Positions 16,833 through 24,889 of a stretch of DNA of 64,000 bases are shown in pieces (position 1 is the first letter of the stretch; each line of letters opens with the position of its first letter). Source of the stretch: Sinorhizobium alkalisoli (GTDB lineage Bacteria > Pseudomonadota > Alphaproteobacteria > Rhizobiales > Rhizobiaceae); the NCBI RefSeq assembly GCF_008932245.1, contig NZ_CP034910.1:496001-560000 (forward strand), written 5' to 3'. The position numbers and the translations under genes are program-made. The notes under the pieces are model-generated. The model searched no databases. It saw nothing but the letters and a program-made list of their open reading frames with translations, and was not told where the DNA came from.

Positions 16833-17540
16833 TCAATCATTGGCGCTGCTCGTGTTCAAGGCAGCCGGATAGTCCTCGGGCGAATGGGCAAGCACTTCGA
16901 AGCGCATCCCCGCATGGCCGGTGCCGCAATATTCCGAGCATTGGCCGCCGTAGCGGCCGGGCGTATCGGCTCTCAGACGAACATAGGTCGTATGGCCGGG
17001 CACCGCGTCGATCTTGCCGCCCAGGCGCGGAACCCAGAGGCTGTGGACGACGTCGTCACTGGTCACGGCAATTTCCACGGTCCGCCCCGCGGGAATATGC
17101 ACGGTCCCGAGGGTTGTCGGTGCTCCCGGAAGATCCGGATACTCAAACCGCCAGTTCCATTGGGTGGCGAGCGCCTCTATGCGGATCATTTCCGACGGTA
17201 GCCTGTCTCCGCCTCTCAACTGATGTTCGCCCAGCCAGAAAGCATAAACCGTCAGCGCGACCAGGATCGGCAGCGGAAGCGCAAGACCGCCTCCCACGAT
17301 CCAGGACTCCGGTGAGATCCTTCTGCCGATCCCGGGAGCGAAAACGATGGCCAGGAACAGGCCGACCACCAGAAGAAACAGGAGGAGCGCCGCCATCAGC
17401 ATTGCCCACCACAGACGCGCGACGGCGCTGGCGGAAGGACCTGCTGGCTCAAGCGTCGACAGGTCCCCGGCGCATCCGGCGCCAATGGCAATCACTGCGA
17501 CGCTTGCGATTTTCGGGAACCAACGGCGGGAGAGAAGAAT
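16833..17540 (-). CDS. coxB: Cytochrome c oxidase subunit II, lipoprotein type; start codon unresolved
   Basis: A subunit II with a lipoprotein-like signal (AIGAGCAG), two membrane helices, and the complete CuA site near the C terminus: His in HSLWVP, then CSEYCGTGHAGMRF. It takes electrons from cytochrome c and passes them to subunit I. The stop at 16833 sits just before the coxAC start, so the genes form an operon. No ATG, GTG or TTG exists in frame upstream of the signal peptide until about 17677, inside the divergent DUF2231 gene. The listed start is an in-frame ATT at 17540; this is a guess. No heme c motif is present at the C terminus, so it is aa3-like and not caa3. Confidence 0.75.
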   Translation of the reverse strand: MLLSRRWFPKIASVAVIAIGAGCAGDLSTLEPAGPSASAVARLWWAMLMAALLLFLLVVGLFLAIVFAPGIGRRISPESWIVGGGLALPLPILVALTVYAFWLGEHQLRGGDRLPSEMIRIEALATQWNWRFEYPDLPGAPTTLGTVHIPAGRTVEIAVTSDDVVHSLWVPRLGGKIDAVPGHTTYVRLRADTPGRYGGQCSEYCGTGHAGMRFEVLAHSPEDYPAALNTSSAND

Positions 17541-17541
17541 T
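17516..17541 (+). promoter_or_regulatory. RpoE2/EcfG-type promoter for the second DUF2231 gene
   Basis: GGAAC at 17516-17520, 19 bases, TT at 17540-17541, about 24 bases before the GTG start at 17565. The site lies within the region encoding the beginning of CoxB on the other strand, so the two units overlap head to head. It supports the GTG start. Confidence 0.6.
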
Positions 17542-17564
17542 GAGCGCGAAAGGGGAAGTCGGCG

Positions 17565-18065
17565 GTGAACGAAACAGGTGACAGTGCCAACCCGGTGGTT
17601 GCCGAGCTCGAGGAGAAGGACGCGAGCTCTGCGATCGCCGTCGCCGGCCACCCGTTGCATGCGATGAGCGTTCATTTTCCGATCGCGCTGGTGTTCGTCA
17701 CTCTCGCTATAGACGTTCTGTTCTGGTGGTCGGCCGATCCTTTTTGGCTCCGGGCGGGACTCTGGTCCTCCGGGGGTGCCTTCTTCATGGGGATTGCCGC
17801 GGGTGCCGTCGGGACGGTTGAGCTTATTTCCGTAGCGGGGATCAGAGAGCGTGTGGCCAGTTGGGCCCATGCGATAGCCGCCATGATGTTGATCGCACTC
17901 ACCGGGCTGAACTGGGGACTGCGCGTGACCGACGGTGATGTGGTCCTGCCGCACGGCCTTCTCGTCTCCATTCTCACGGCGGGTATGACGGGAATGGCCG
18001 GCTGGCACGGTGGCAAGCTCATTTTCCATCATGGCGTCGGGCTCATGGTATCGTCCAAGGACTGA
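17565..18065 (+). CDS. DUF2231 integral membrane protein
   Basis: A 166-residue protein with the DUF2231 hallmark HPLHAMSVHFPIALVF (about residues 28-43) and four predicted membrane helices. It starts with GTG at 17565, preceded by GGGGAAG and an RpoE2-type promoter at the right distance. It diverges from coxB and its 3' end overlaps the convergent CopD/HemJ-like gene by 23 bases. Histidines in the first helix region could bind heme, as discussed for the family, but no function is established. A second DUF2231 protein at 11795 is only distantly similar. Confidence 0.75.
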   Translation: MNETGDSANPVVAELEEKDASSAIAVAGHPLHAMSVHFPIALVFVTLAIDVLFWWSADPFWLRAGLWSSGGAFFMGIAAGAVGTVELISVAGIRERVASWAHAIAAMMLIALTGLNWGLRVTDGDVVLPHGLLVSILTAGMTGMAGWHGGKLIFHHGVGLMVSSKD

Positions 18066-18543
18066 CCGCCCGGGCGAGCCTGTGCAGTCCGCCCGGTTCG
18101 AACATCGCCAGCGAACCCCCGGCGTGGATGGATGGCTTTGCCAGAACCATAAACATTATTGCCAGGACGACAGCGCTCGTGGCGGCGGTCGTCAACACAA
18201 ACTGCCACTGCGGGTATGTCTCACCTTGGCGAAACAACCGAATGATGACTAGCCCGGCAAGGACGTGGAGGACGACCAGCGCCGAAACGAAAAAGAGCTT
18301 GATTGAAAACCAGCCTGCAAATGTCTGCTGACCAAAGATCAAAACGGTGCCGGTCGCAATGGCGATGAATGCGGCCGGCGAGATGACGGCGACGTATGCA
18401 AAACGGACCATCATCTGTAGCCGGTAGAGCGACTCTTCGTCTCGCACGCTCGCCCTTTGGGCATACAGCCCGGGCAAGCTTATGAGGCCACCCGCCCATA
18501 GTGCGATAGCCGCGATGTGGAAGAATTTGAGAGTGGTCATCAT
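18043..18543 (-). CDS. CopD/HemJ-like four-helix membrane protein
   Basis: A 166-residue protein with four predicted helices. The first carries FFHIAAIALWAGGLISLP, the pattern shared by CopD and HemJ-type proteins; a second His is in helix three (VLHVLAGLVII). HemJ is a protoporphyrinogen oxidase and CopD a copper-resistance or heme-binding protein, so either would suit an oxidase neighbourhood, but the sequence alone does not decide. Two adjacent ATGs (18543 and 18540) compete; neither has a strong ribosome-binding site. The frame is open to 18726 but the upstream part lacks membrane character. Confidence 0.65.
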   Translation of the reverse strand: MMTTLKFFHIAAIALWAGGLISLPGLYAQRASVRDEESLYRLQMMVRFAYVAVISPAAFIAIATGTVLIFGQQTFAGWFSIKLFFVSALVVLHVLAGLVIIRLFRQGETYPQWQFVLTTAATSAVVLAIMFMVLAKPSIHAGGSLAMFEPGGLHRLARAVSPWTIP

Positions 18544-18731
18544 TCTTCGCGTCCAATCGCTCCGGCACAAGCTTACGTGTTGAGGTTGGGTCCCATGGCG
18601 CGGGAATTCACCTCCTGGATGGGAGCACACATAGGGCAAGCCAGTGGCCGGTCTAGCGCATCGGCCCGAGAAGCGTGCCCGATTTTTGAGCCCGGTGCGC
18701 CAAGCACCCGGAGCCATCGGCGCCACTCCCT

Positions 18732-19310
18732 CTAACCTTTTCCGGATTTCCCGCCTCGCTGTCCTTCGGACTGCTTGCCCGACTGCGAGCCTTCGGCTGA
18801 GATCGACTCCTGCCGCTTACCGCGCTGCACCTGGATTTTCCGGCTTCTTTCCTGCTCGGCACCCTTGGGCAGGGTCACGGTGAGCACGCCGTCGGCAAAG
18901 TCCGCCTCGACCTTGTCCGGATCGACCGAATAGGGCAGCCGCAACGAGCGCTGGAATGTGCCGTATGAGCGTTCCATGAAGTGGTAGTTCTCCTTGTCGT
19001 CCTTGCGCTCGAACTTCTTCTCGCCCCGGATGGTGAGCGTATCGTCGTTCAGCGACACGTCGATGTCCTCCTCTCGGACCCCGGGCAACTCGGCACATAT
19101 GCGGACCTGGTTCTCGGTTTCGCTCACGTCGATGTCCGGCATGATCATGCTGCCGGCCTCCGAGCCGCGCTGGGAAGGGCCGCCGAACCTGCCGCGGAAG
19201 GCATCGTCGAACAGACGATTCATCTCCTCGTGCAGAGAGAGGAACGGATCGCCCAAGCCACGCGAGGTCAGGCCACCGGAACGGAAGGGAGATAAAGGAT
19301 TTCGTGCCAT
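18732..19310 (-). CDS. Hsp20-family small heat-shock protein
   Basis: A 192-residue protein. The alpha-crystallin domain (about 55-155) shows PDIDVSETENQVRICAELPGV, DTLTIRGEKK and the C-terminal GVLTVTLPKG, with a Gly-, Lys- and Ser-rich tail. It is longer than classic rhizobial IbpA-type proteins because of the N-terminal DPFLSLHEEMNRLFDDAF segment and the tail, the typical plan of Hsp20 class with 'LHREMNRLFDD'. It holds unfolding proteins in the cytoplasm. ATG at 19310 is preceded by AAGGAGGA. An RpoE2-type promoter lies 72-96 bases upstream, so induction by general stress and not only by RpoH is expected. Confidence 0.88.
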   Translation of the reverse strand: MARNPLSPFRSGGLTSRGLGDPFLSLHEEMNRLFDDAFRGRFGGPSQRGSEAGSMIMPDIDVSETENQVRICAELPGVREEDIDVSLNDDTLTIRGEKKFERKDDKENYHFMERSYGTFQRSLRLPYSVDPDKVEADFADGVLTVTLPKGAEQERSRKIQVQRGKRQESISAEGSQSGKQSEGQRGGKSGKG

Positions 19311-19381
19311 GATGTCCTCCTTGGGCTGGGTTCGGGGCGTCGGAGATTGCATCCGGCGCGCCCGTTTGGGTGCGCACTCCG

Positions 19382-19406
19382 AACTCCGGATGAGAGTTTA
19401 GGTTCC
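19382..19406 (-). promoter_or_regulatory. RpoE2/EcfG-type promoter for hsp20
   Basis: On the minus strand GGAAC (19406-19402), 18 bases, TT (19383-19382). It is divergent from the promoter at 19491 and separated from it by a partial repeat. Confidence 0.65.
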
Positions 19407-19420
19407 CTTGGGGAGGTCGC

Positions 19421-19477
19421 TGTAACTCTTTGAAATTGCGCATCGCGCTTTCCGAACTTCGGGTACGATTTTCGCGA
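19421..19477 (+). repeat. Partial RIME-like repeat between hsp20 and the aldo-keto reductase gene
   Basis: GTCGCTGTAACTCTTTGAA followed by TTGCGCATC and TTCGGGTACGATTTTCG matches the order of blocks in the fuller repeats at 22231 and 26422 but lacks the first hairpin. The shared block GCTGTAACTCTTTG is identical to 14 bases of the copy before 22361. Confidence 0.55.
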
Positions 19478-19490
19478 TACGCTGTCGGCC

Positions 19491-19515
19491 GGAACACTTC
19501 GTCCCTCCCGATGTT
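19491..19515 (+). promoter_or_regulatory. RpoE2/EcfG-type promoter for the aldo-keto reductase gene
   Basis: GGAAC at 19491-19495, 18 bases, TT at 19514-19515, 66 bases before the start codon at 19581. Confidence 0.65.
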
Positions 19516-19580
19516 TGGACCCCGAGAGCAGGACGCCGCGTCAGAGGCAAGCCGTTGCTCAAAATCCGAGGGCGAAAATC

Positions 19581-20384
19581 ATGGATCCGAGGACCGAGAT
19601 AGCGTTGCGCACCGGCAACAGGATGCCGGTGATGGGCGTCGGCACATGGCAATTGACGAACGACACGGCCGGCGCGATCGAAGCGGCCCTGGAGCTTGGT
19701 TATCGCATGATCGACACGTCGGGCGATTACGGGACCCAACTGGGCATCGCCGAGGGCATCAAGAGGAGCGGCATCGAACGCGGTGAGTTCTATCTGGTCA
19801 CCAAGGTCGAGGAAGTGGATGACGCCTACCAGGCGACCCGCAAGAATCTCGACGAGTTGCAGTTGGACCACGTCGATCTCATGCTGATACATCGCCCGCC
19901 AAAAACCGGGGCGGGAGAAGACTTGTGGCGCGGCCTGATGCGGGCGAAAGAGGAAGGGCTGACGCGGGATATCGGGGTCAGCAACTATTCGACGGACCTG
20001 ATCGATGCGCTGATCGAGGCGACGGGGGTAGTACCCACCGTCAACCAGATCGAATGGAGCCCGTTCGGCTACAGCGAGGACATGCTGCGCTACGCCACGG
20101 AAAGGCATATCGTCATTCAGGCCTATAGCCCGCTTACGCGCACGAAGCGGCTGCGGGACGAGGCGCTTGCCGAGATCGCCGCCAGATACAACAAATCGCC
20201 GGCGCAGGTGCTTATTCGCTGGAACCTGCGGCGCGCCACGGTTCCTATTCCCAAGGCCAACCAGCGCCGGCACCTCGAAGAGAACATCGATGTGTTCGAT
20301 TTCGAGATCAGCGAGGGAGACATGGAAATCCTCAACGACTTGAACGAGCACTATTCCTCGCTCGGAACGCTCCCATACTTTTAG
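19581..20384 (+). CDS. Aldo/keto reductase
   Basis: A 267-residue TIM-barrel oxidoreductase of the AKR superfamily. Catalytic residues are visible: Asp in IDTSGDYGT with its Tyr, Lys in LVTKVEE, and His in LIHRPP; the NADPH-binding end reads TVPIPKANQRRHLEEN. These enzymes reduce aldehydes and ketones, often toxic ones formed in stress. ATG at 19581 gives a family-typical N terminus; the frame is open from 19515. It is divergent from hsp20 and both carry general-stress promoter patterns. The substrate cannot be named. Confidence 0.85.
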   Translation: MDPRTEIALRTGNRMPVMGVGTWQLTNDTAGAIEAALELGYRMIDTSGDYGTQLGIAEGIKRSGIERGEFYLVTKVEEVDDAYQATRKNLDELQLDHVDLMLIHRPPKTGAGEDLWRGLMRAKEEGLTRDIGVSNYSTDLIDALIEATGVVPTVNQIEWSPFGYSEDMLRYATERHIVIQAYSPLTRTKRLRDEALAEIAARYNKSPAQVLIRWNLRRATVPIPKANQRRHLEENIDVFDFEISEGDMEILNDLNEHYSSLGTLPYF

Positions 20385-20459
20385 GCAAGGCAAAGGTGGA
20401 GATGATTGAAGAAGGTGGAGGAGGGCACCGATCTCGGCCCTGCAGCTCTTGTCGAGGGC

Positions 20460-20852
20460 TCACGGATTCCAGCCGCCGCTGCCATAGGGACGTGTGATGA
20501 TCTCTAGCAGATGCCCGTTCGGATCCTCGAAATAGAGGCCGCGCCCGCCGTCGTGATCATTGGTCTCGCCCGGCTTTTTCTGGGCAGGGTCCGCCCAGTA
20601 ATCCAGCCTCCGCTTGCGAATTCGATCGAAAATCGCGTCGAATTCGGCGTCGCCGACGAGAAAGGCGTAGTGCTGCCGCACAATCTTGCGTTCCGCTTCC
20701 ATATAATCGAGATTGGCGTCGTTGTCGGTCGTGACCATGTGGAACGGTCCCCAGCGCCGCGGTGCAGGCAGACCCAGCATCTCAGCCAGGAAATTGGCCG
20801 AGGCCCTGGCGTCACGCGCCGCCAGGATCGTATGGTTGAAGTGGATAGCCAT
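20460..20852 (-). CDS. VOC-family (glyoxalase/bleomycin-resistance/extradiol-dioxygenase fold) protein
   Basis: A 130-residue single VOC module pair. It has the initial metal ligand His in FNHTILAARD, the FYFEDPNGHLLEI-like segment (LYFEDPNGHLLEIIT) with the final Glu ligand, and a His in RQHYAF. Such proteins are glyoxalase-like, fosfomycin-resistance-like or dioxygenase-like metalloenzymes; nothing in the sequence decides. ATG at 20852 gives a standard N terminus. A promoter with the GGAAC-N18-TT pattern lies 50-75 bases upstream. Confidence 0.75.
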   Translation of the reverse strand: MAIHFNHTILAARDARASANFLAEMLGLPAPRRWGPFHMVTTDNDANLDYMEAERKIVRQHYAFLVGDAEFDAIFDRIRKRRLDYWADPAQKKPGETNDHDGGRGLYFEDPNGHLLEIITRPYGSGGWNP

Positions 20853-20902
20853 GTTTGATCTCACGGTGACGAGGGCATCGATTCGCGTAGTTTCGACCGG
20901 TT

Positions 20903-20927
20903 AACACGCCCGCACGCCTCCTGTTCC
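20903..20927 (-). promoter_or_regulatory. RpoE2/EcfG-type promoter for the VOC gene
   Basis: On the minus strand GGAAC (20927-20923), 18 bases, TT (20904-20903). It lies in the gap between the esterase stop (20951) and the VOC start (20852). Confidence 0.65.
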
Positions 20928-20950
20928 GAATCCGGAGACGCGTTCGCGCG

Positions 20951-21991
20951 CTAGGATCGGGGCCGAGGAATAAGGCCTGTCCAGCGCAAGGCACTCGCAG
21001 CCGCTGCCTGGATGCCGTCGACCGAATAGGTTGGCAGCTTCGACCCGCCCAGGCCCCAGGCCCTTGCGGTCTCGACAGTCGAGGAGACCCCCACATCGAG
21101 AAAGAAGGCTCCACTCCTGCCGTAGCCTCCGGCCGGATCGAGCGGGGCGCCGTGAGCCATGCCCGACAGTGTATGAAGTTCTATGACGCGACGCCCGCTT
21201 GCATTTTTCCAGATCTGCAGCGTTCGACTGCCGCGCCGCTTCGTCGACGACGGATGGCGGCCGCTTCCGTGCACGCCGCGCCACTGCTCGACGATCGCCA
21301 TCGCATTGGCGGGCACCACCGTGTCATCCTTGGTGCCATGCCAGACGGAAATCCTCGGCCAGGGCCCCTGATGGTCGAAGACGCCACGGATCTTGGCTTG
21401 CAGTGCATCGGTACTCGGAAGGCCATATCCCCGCATCCGATCGAAGGCCTCGGGTATCGTCGACGCCGCCATGTATGGCAGGCCCGAGAGAATGGCGCCG
21501 GCGGCGAACACGTCCGGATAGGCGGCGAGCATCACGTTCGCCATCGCCCCGCCCGCGGAGAGGCCGGTGATAAAAACACGACTCCGGTCCACATTGCAGC
21601 GCTCGATCATGTGCTCGACCATCTGGCGGATGGACAGAGCTTCTCCCGAGTTTCGTCTGACGTCGGCCGGATTGAACCAGTTGAAGCAGAGGTTGCTGTT
21701 ATTGGAGCGAACCTGTTCCGGAAGAAGAAGCGCAAAGCCGCAATCGTCGGCGAGACGCGACCATCCCGAGCAAGCGTCGTAGACGGCGGCCGTCTGCGTG
21801 CATCCGTGCAAAACCACGACGAGGGCGGGGGAGGGTGCTATGCTACCGGGCGTGTACCACCAGCCCTGAAGCTCGCCGGGATTAGATCCAAAGCGCTCCA
21901 GGGGCCTGAGCGGAGTGGGGATGGTTTCCGTAAATTCGCTGGCGTGGCGCCGCCGGGATAGCCGCTTCACTGTGTCCGAAAGAGATCTCAT
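20951..21991 (-). CDS. Extracellular-type PHB depolymerase / esterase family protein
   Basis: A 346-residue alpha/beta hydrolase of the PHB-depolymerase (esterase_phd) family. It has VVLHGCTQTAAVYD (oxyanion region), the lipase box GLSAGGAM with nucleophilic Ser, Asp in WHGTKDDTVVP, and His in GMAHGAPL. Homologues hydrolyse polyhydroxybutyrate or feruloyl/acetyl esters. No classical signal peptide is clear at the N terminus (MRSLSDTVKRLSRRRH), so it may stay in the cell despite its family name. ATG at 21991 is preceded by GGAGG. No GGAAC-type promoter was found for it. Confidence 0.78.
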   Translation of the reverse strand: MRSLSDTVKRLSRRRHASEFTETIPTPLRPLERFGSNPGELQGWWYTPGSIAPSPALVVVLHGCTQTAAVYDACSGWSRLADDCGFALLLPEQVRSNNSNLCFNWFNPADVRRNSGEALSIRQMVEHMIERCNVDRSRVFITGLSAGGAMANVMLAAYPDVFAAGAILSGLPYMAASTIPEAFDRMRGYGLPSTDALQAKIRGVFDHQGPWPRISVWHGTKDDTVVPANAMAIVEQWRGVHGSGRHPSSTKRRGSRTLQIWKNASGRRVIELHTLSGMAHGAPLDPAGGYGRSGAFFLDVGVSSTVETARAWGLGGSKLPTYSVDGIQAAAASALRWTGLIPRPRS

Positions 21992-22360
21992 GCTGCCTCC
22001 ATTGACGGCCGCGCGCCGGTGGCGAGGGGCCGCTCTGGCCCTTTTAAATGCTGCGTTCTTATCCGCAGATCGAATACGGCTTTGTGAAACATGCTGAAGG
22101 AAACGCTGAATTGCGGCAAATGGTTGCTGCGGTGCACAATAAATTTGCCGGCACAACGATCGGGCGGATCACTTCTGCGTGAGGCGCGGCCGCCGGCTTG
22201 AAACGGCGGAAGGCCGCTCCAATTCCTTGAAGCGCTGCGCGTCTTTTCAGACGTGCAAAGCTGTAACTCTTTGCATCTGCATCGGGCTTTCCCGACATCG
22301 GGTACCGTGTTCGGCCCGATGCGCTCGCAAAACTCAGCTATATCTGCGGAGGGCGCGCCG
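21992..22360. other. Intergenic region with a RIME-like repeat
   Basis: This divergent gap between the esterase and the gene at 22361 holds no supported gene. Its second half (about 22231-22315) contains a copy of the interspersed repeat; the first half shows only an AT-rich stretch near 22045-22100 that could hold the esterase promoter. Confidence 0.5.
22231..22315 (+). repeat. RIME-like palindromic repeat upstream of the propeller gene
   Basis: GCGCGTCTTTTCAGACGTGC forms a small hairpin, followed by AAAGCTGTAACTCTTTGCAT, CTGCAT and ATCGGGTACC. The blocks occur in the same order as in the copies at 26422 and, reversed, at 36363 and 38311. Confidence 0.6.
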
Positions 22361-23362
22361 ATGGATGTCTTTTCCTCCAAAGCCGGTTTTCTCCTCGCCA
22401 GAACCGCCTTCCTCGCACTCGCCTCGGTTGCGGCGTTTGCCTCCGGTGAGGTGCGCGCCGAGCTCTTCGCGCGCGTTCCGGCGGCGCGGGCAATGGCGGT
22501 CTGCGGCGACACTTTGTTCGTCGGAACCAAAGGGTCATCGGTCTATGCCGTCCCCCTGTCCGGTGGCCGCGCCCGCCGGGTCGCCTCCGGATTTTCCGCC
22601 CCGAACGGCGTCGCGTGCTCTCGCGGCCGTCTGTTCGTCGCTTCCAGGGACAGGATAACCGCCTTCGAGATCGGAAGCGGGGGCTCTCTGAGCGGCAGGC
22701 GGGATATTCGGCGCGGATTGCCGAATTCGGGAGCCCACAGCCTTCGTTACATCGCTGTCGGCCCCGATTCCCGGCTTTATGTCTCGTTCGGATCGCCCTG
22801 CAACATCTGTCTGCCGCGGGGCCTGCAAGGCACAATCGTACGCATGAACCAGGACGGGTCCGGTCTTCGGCGCGTCGCCTGGGGCGTGCGCAATTCCGTC
22901 GGCTTCGACTGGCGCGGGGGCACCATGTACTTTACCGATAACGGCGCCGACCGCATGGGCGACGACATCCCACCCGACGAGCTGAACGTGCTTCGGCCGG
23001 GCGGCTTTTATGGCTTCCCCTATTTCGGAGGGCAAATCCGGCTCAGAGGTTTCGAGGACGCCACGCCGCCCGCAAGGCAGATTCCACCGGTTTTCGACTT
23101 CCAGGCCCATGTCGCGGCGCTCGGCATTCACTTCTTCCGCAGCCTCGGAGGCGATGCGCTTGTCGCCCAGCACGGCAGCTGGGACCGGTCGGTTCCGGTC
23201 GGCTATCAGGTCGTGCGGGTGCGCTTCCGCGGCGGCCGCCCGGTCTCGGCAACGCCGTTCATCGGAAATGTCGGCCGGCCCGTGGATGTCAAGGAAGCGC
23301 CGGACGGCTCCATTCTAGTCTCCGACGATGCCGGAGGCGCAATTCACATATTCAGGCGGTGA
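22361..23362 (+). CDS. Secreted sorbosone-dehydrogenase-like six-bladed propeller protein
   Basis: A 333-residue protein with a cleavable signal peptide (hydrophobic 10-30, cleavage near VRAE). The body is a PQQ-dehydrogenase-type propeller: GVRNSVGFDWRGGTMYFTDNG, GGFYGFPYFGG, AQHGSWDRSVPVGYQVVRV and VSDDAGGAIHIF correspond to the motifs of the larger lipoprotein at 12253. It probably acts in the periplasm; the substrate is unknown, and the PQQ-binding Arg/His set was not checked against a structure. ATG at 22361 is preceded by GGAGGG. Confidence 0.75.
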   Translation: MDVFSSKAGFLLARTAFLALASVAAFASGEVRAELFARVPAARAMAVCGDTLFVGTKGSSVYAVPLSGGRARRVASGFSAPNGVACSRGRLFVASRDRITAFEIGSGGSLSGRRDIRRGLPNSGAHSLRYIAVGPDSRLYVSFGSPCNICLPRGLQGTIVRMNQDGSGLRRVAWGVRNSVGFDWRGGTMYFTDNGADRMGDDIPPDELNVLRPGGFYGFPYFGGQIRLRGFEDATPPARQIPPVFDFQAHVAALGIHFFRSLGGDALVAQHGSWDRSVPVGYQVVRVRFRGGRPVSATPFIGNVGRPVDVKEAPDGSILVSDDAGGAIHIFRR

Positions 23363-23452
23363 CGCCGAATGGCTGCGGCAACGAATAACCGGTCAGCAGG
23401 ACCGCACCGGTTCTGCAAGCTCATTGGTGGCCCTCCCGCGGGCAGGACGGAA

Positions 23453-24850
23453 TCACCGCATAATTTCCGCAAGGCTCCTGCCGGCCCGATGCAGTTCCTG
23501 CGGCTCGAAACCGGAATAGCCGAGGATCAGCCCTCTTCGTTTCGGGGCGGCAAGGCAATGGGTCGAAAGCGGCGACGCGCCGATGCCCAGCTTCAGGGCC
23601 GCTGCTGCCAGAGCCTCGTCGTCGCTATCGTCGGCAAGGCCGGCGATCAGGTGCAGCCCCTGCTCCGGCGCGGACGCTTTGTCTCGGAGCCCCTCGACCA
23701 GGGCATTCCGACAGGCTTCCGCGCGCTTGCGCACCCGCCGCAGATGGGCCGCGAAGTGGCCCTCGTTCAAGAGATCGGCAATTGCGCCCTGCGGCAAGCT
23801 CGGCGGCTGGCGGTCCATCTGCCGGCGCTGCGCCAATACGGGCTCGACCAGCGGTTCCGGCAGGATCGCGTAGCCGACGCGAAGTCCTGGAAAGAGCACT
23901 TTCGAGAAACTGCCGAGATAGATCACCCGCCCGGCATCGTCCATGCCTTGGATTGAGGCGAGCGGCGGGCCGGAAAACCGAAACTCGCTGTCATAGTCGT
24001 CCTCGAAGATCCACGCTCCGTTGCGCTTGGCCCAGTCGATCAGGGCGAGCCGGCGGCGCATGGTCATGGTCACGCCGAGCGGAAATTGGTGCGATGGCGT
24101 GCAATAGACGGCCGCAGCCTTTCCGCCGACTGCTTCGCCGGCGGCAACATCGATGCCCTCCCGGTCAACCGGCACCGGCACGATGGCAAGGCCCAGGCCC
24201 GCAACGGTCGCGTGAGCCGAAAGGTAGCAGGGATCTTCCAGCCAGACCGCGTCGCCGGGCCGTAAAATGGCACGCATCACGAGGTCCAGCCCGTGGCGGA
24301 TGCCTGATGTCACGATGATCTGACCGGGATGGCAGCGGACGCCGCGCGCCACTTTTGCGTAGTCGGCGATCGCCTGCCGCAATTCGCGCTCACCTCTCGG
24401 ATCGCCGTAGTCGTAGAAGTTGGGCTGGGGCCGCTCCAGGCGGCGATGCAGAAGCTGGCGAAACAGCTGCCGGGTGCGCTCATCCGCCATGGCGATGCCG
24501 AGGGTGCAAGGGTGCGGCGGTCCGGAATAGTGCGGCTCATCTCCGGCGGTTTTCGGCATGTCCGGACTGAGCCGAGGCACCTTGGCCGCCACGAAGGTGC
24601 CGGCGCCGACGCGCGCCTCGGCAAAGCCTTCTGCAACCAGTACTTCATAGGCCTCCACTGCCGCCCCGCGCGAAAGGCTGAGGCGGCGGGCGAGATCGCG
24701 CGTCGTCGGAAGCTTGGCGCCTGCCGGCAATTGGCCCGTCTCGATCAGCCGGCGAATGGCCGTGTAAAGCGCACGCGATCGCTTGCCGGCCTCCGGCATC
24801 ACAGGAATCAGCGCCGACAGGTCCGGCAAAATGGTCTGATTTTTTCCCAT
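23453..24850 (-). CDS. MocR/PdxR-type GntR regulator with aminotransferase domain
   Basis: A 465-residue protein: GntR winged helix (about 20-85, LPTTRDLARRLSLSRGAAVEAYE) and a fold-type I aminotransferase domain (about 105-460) with the PLP lysine in SFSKVLFPGLRVGY and EDDYDSEFRF. Such regulators sense PLP or amino-group compounds; PdxR members control vitamin B6 synthesis genes. It is divergent from a pyridoxamine-oxidase-fold gene, with a palindrome in the 39-base gap, so that gene is its likely target. ATG at 24850 matches the family N terminus. Confidence 0.82.
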   Translation of the reverse strand: MGKNQTILPDLSALIPVMPEAGKRSRALYTAIRRLIETGQLPAGAKLPTTRDLARRLSLSRGAAVEAYEVLVAEGFAEARVGAGTFVAAKVPRLSPDMPKTAGDEPHYSGPPHPCTLGIAMADERTRQLFRQLLHRRLERPQPNFYDYGDPRGERELRQAIADYAKVARGVRCHPGQIIVTSGIRHGLDLVMRAILRPGDAVWLEDPCYLSAHATVAGLGLAIVPVPVDREGIDVAAGEAVGGKAAAVYCTPSHQFPLGVTMTMRRRLALIDWAKRNGAWIFEDDYDSEFRFSGPPLASIQGMDDAGRVIYLGSFSKVLFPGLRVGYAILPEPLVEPVLAQRRQMDRQPPSLPQGAIADLLNEGHFAAHLRRVRKRAEACRNALVEGLRDKASAPEQGLHLIAGLADDSDDEALAAAALKLGIGASPLSTHCLAAPKRRGLILGYSGFEPQELHRAGRSLAEIMR

Positions 24851-24866
24851 TGAATTGGCTCTAGTT

Positions 24867-24886
24867 TGGACCAATTGGATGGTCCA
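24867..24886. promoter_or_regulatory. Inverted repeat between the MocR regulator and its divergent neighbour
   Basis: TGGACCA (24867-24873) and TGGTCCA (24880-24886) form a perfect 7-bp inverted repeat with a six-base spacer, in the middle of the 39-base divergent gap. It is the obvious candidate operator for the MocR protein. Confidence 0.5.
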
Positions 24887-24889
24887 GTC

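Noticed and set aside
16833..18032. coxB extended to an ATG at 18032
   Set aside because: This would place 160 extra residues antisense to the DUF2231 gene, before a clear lipoprotein signal.
19311..19400. ROSE-type RNA thermometer in the hsp20 leader
   Set aside because: The leader does not show the anti-Shine-Dalgarno pairing typical of ROSE elements when read by eye; an RNA folding run would be needed.
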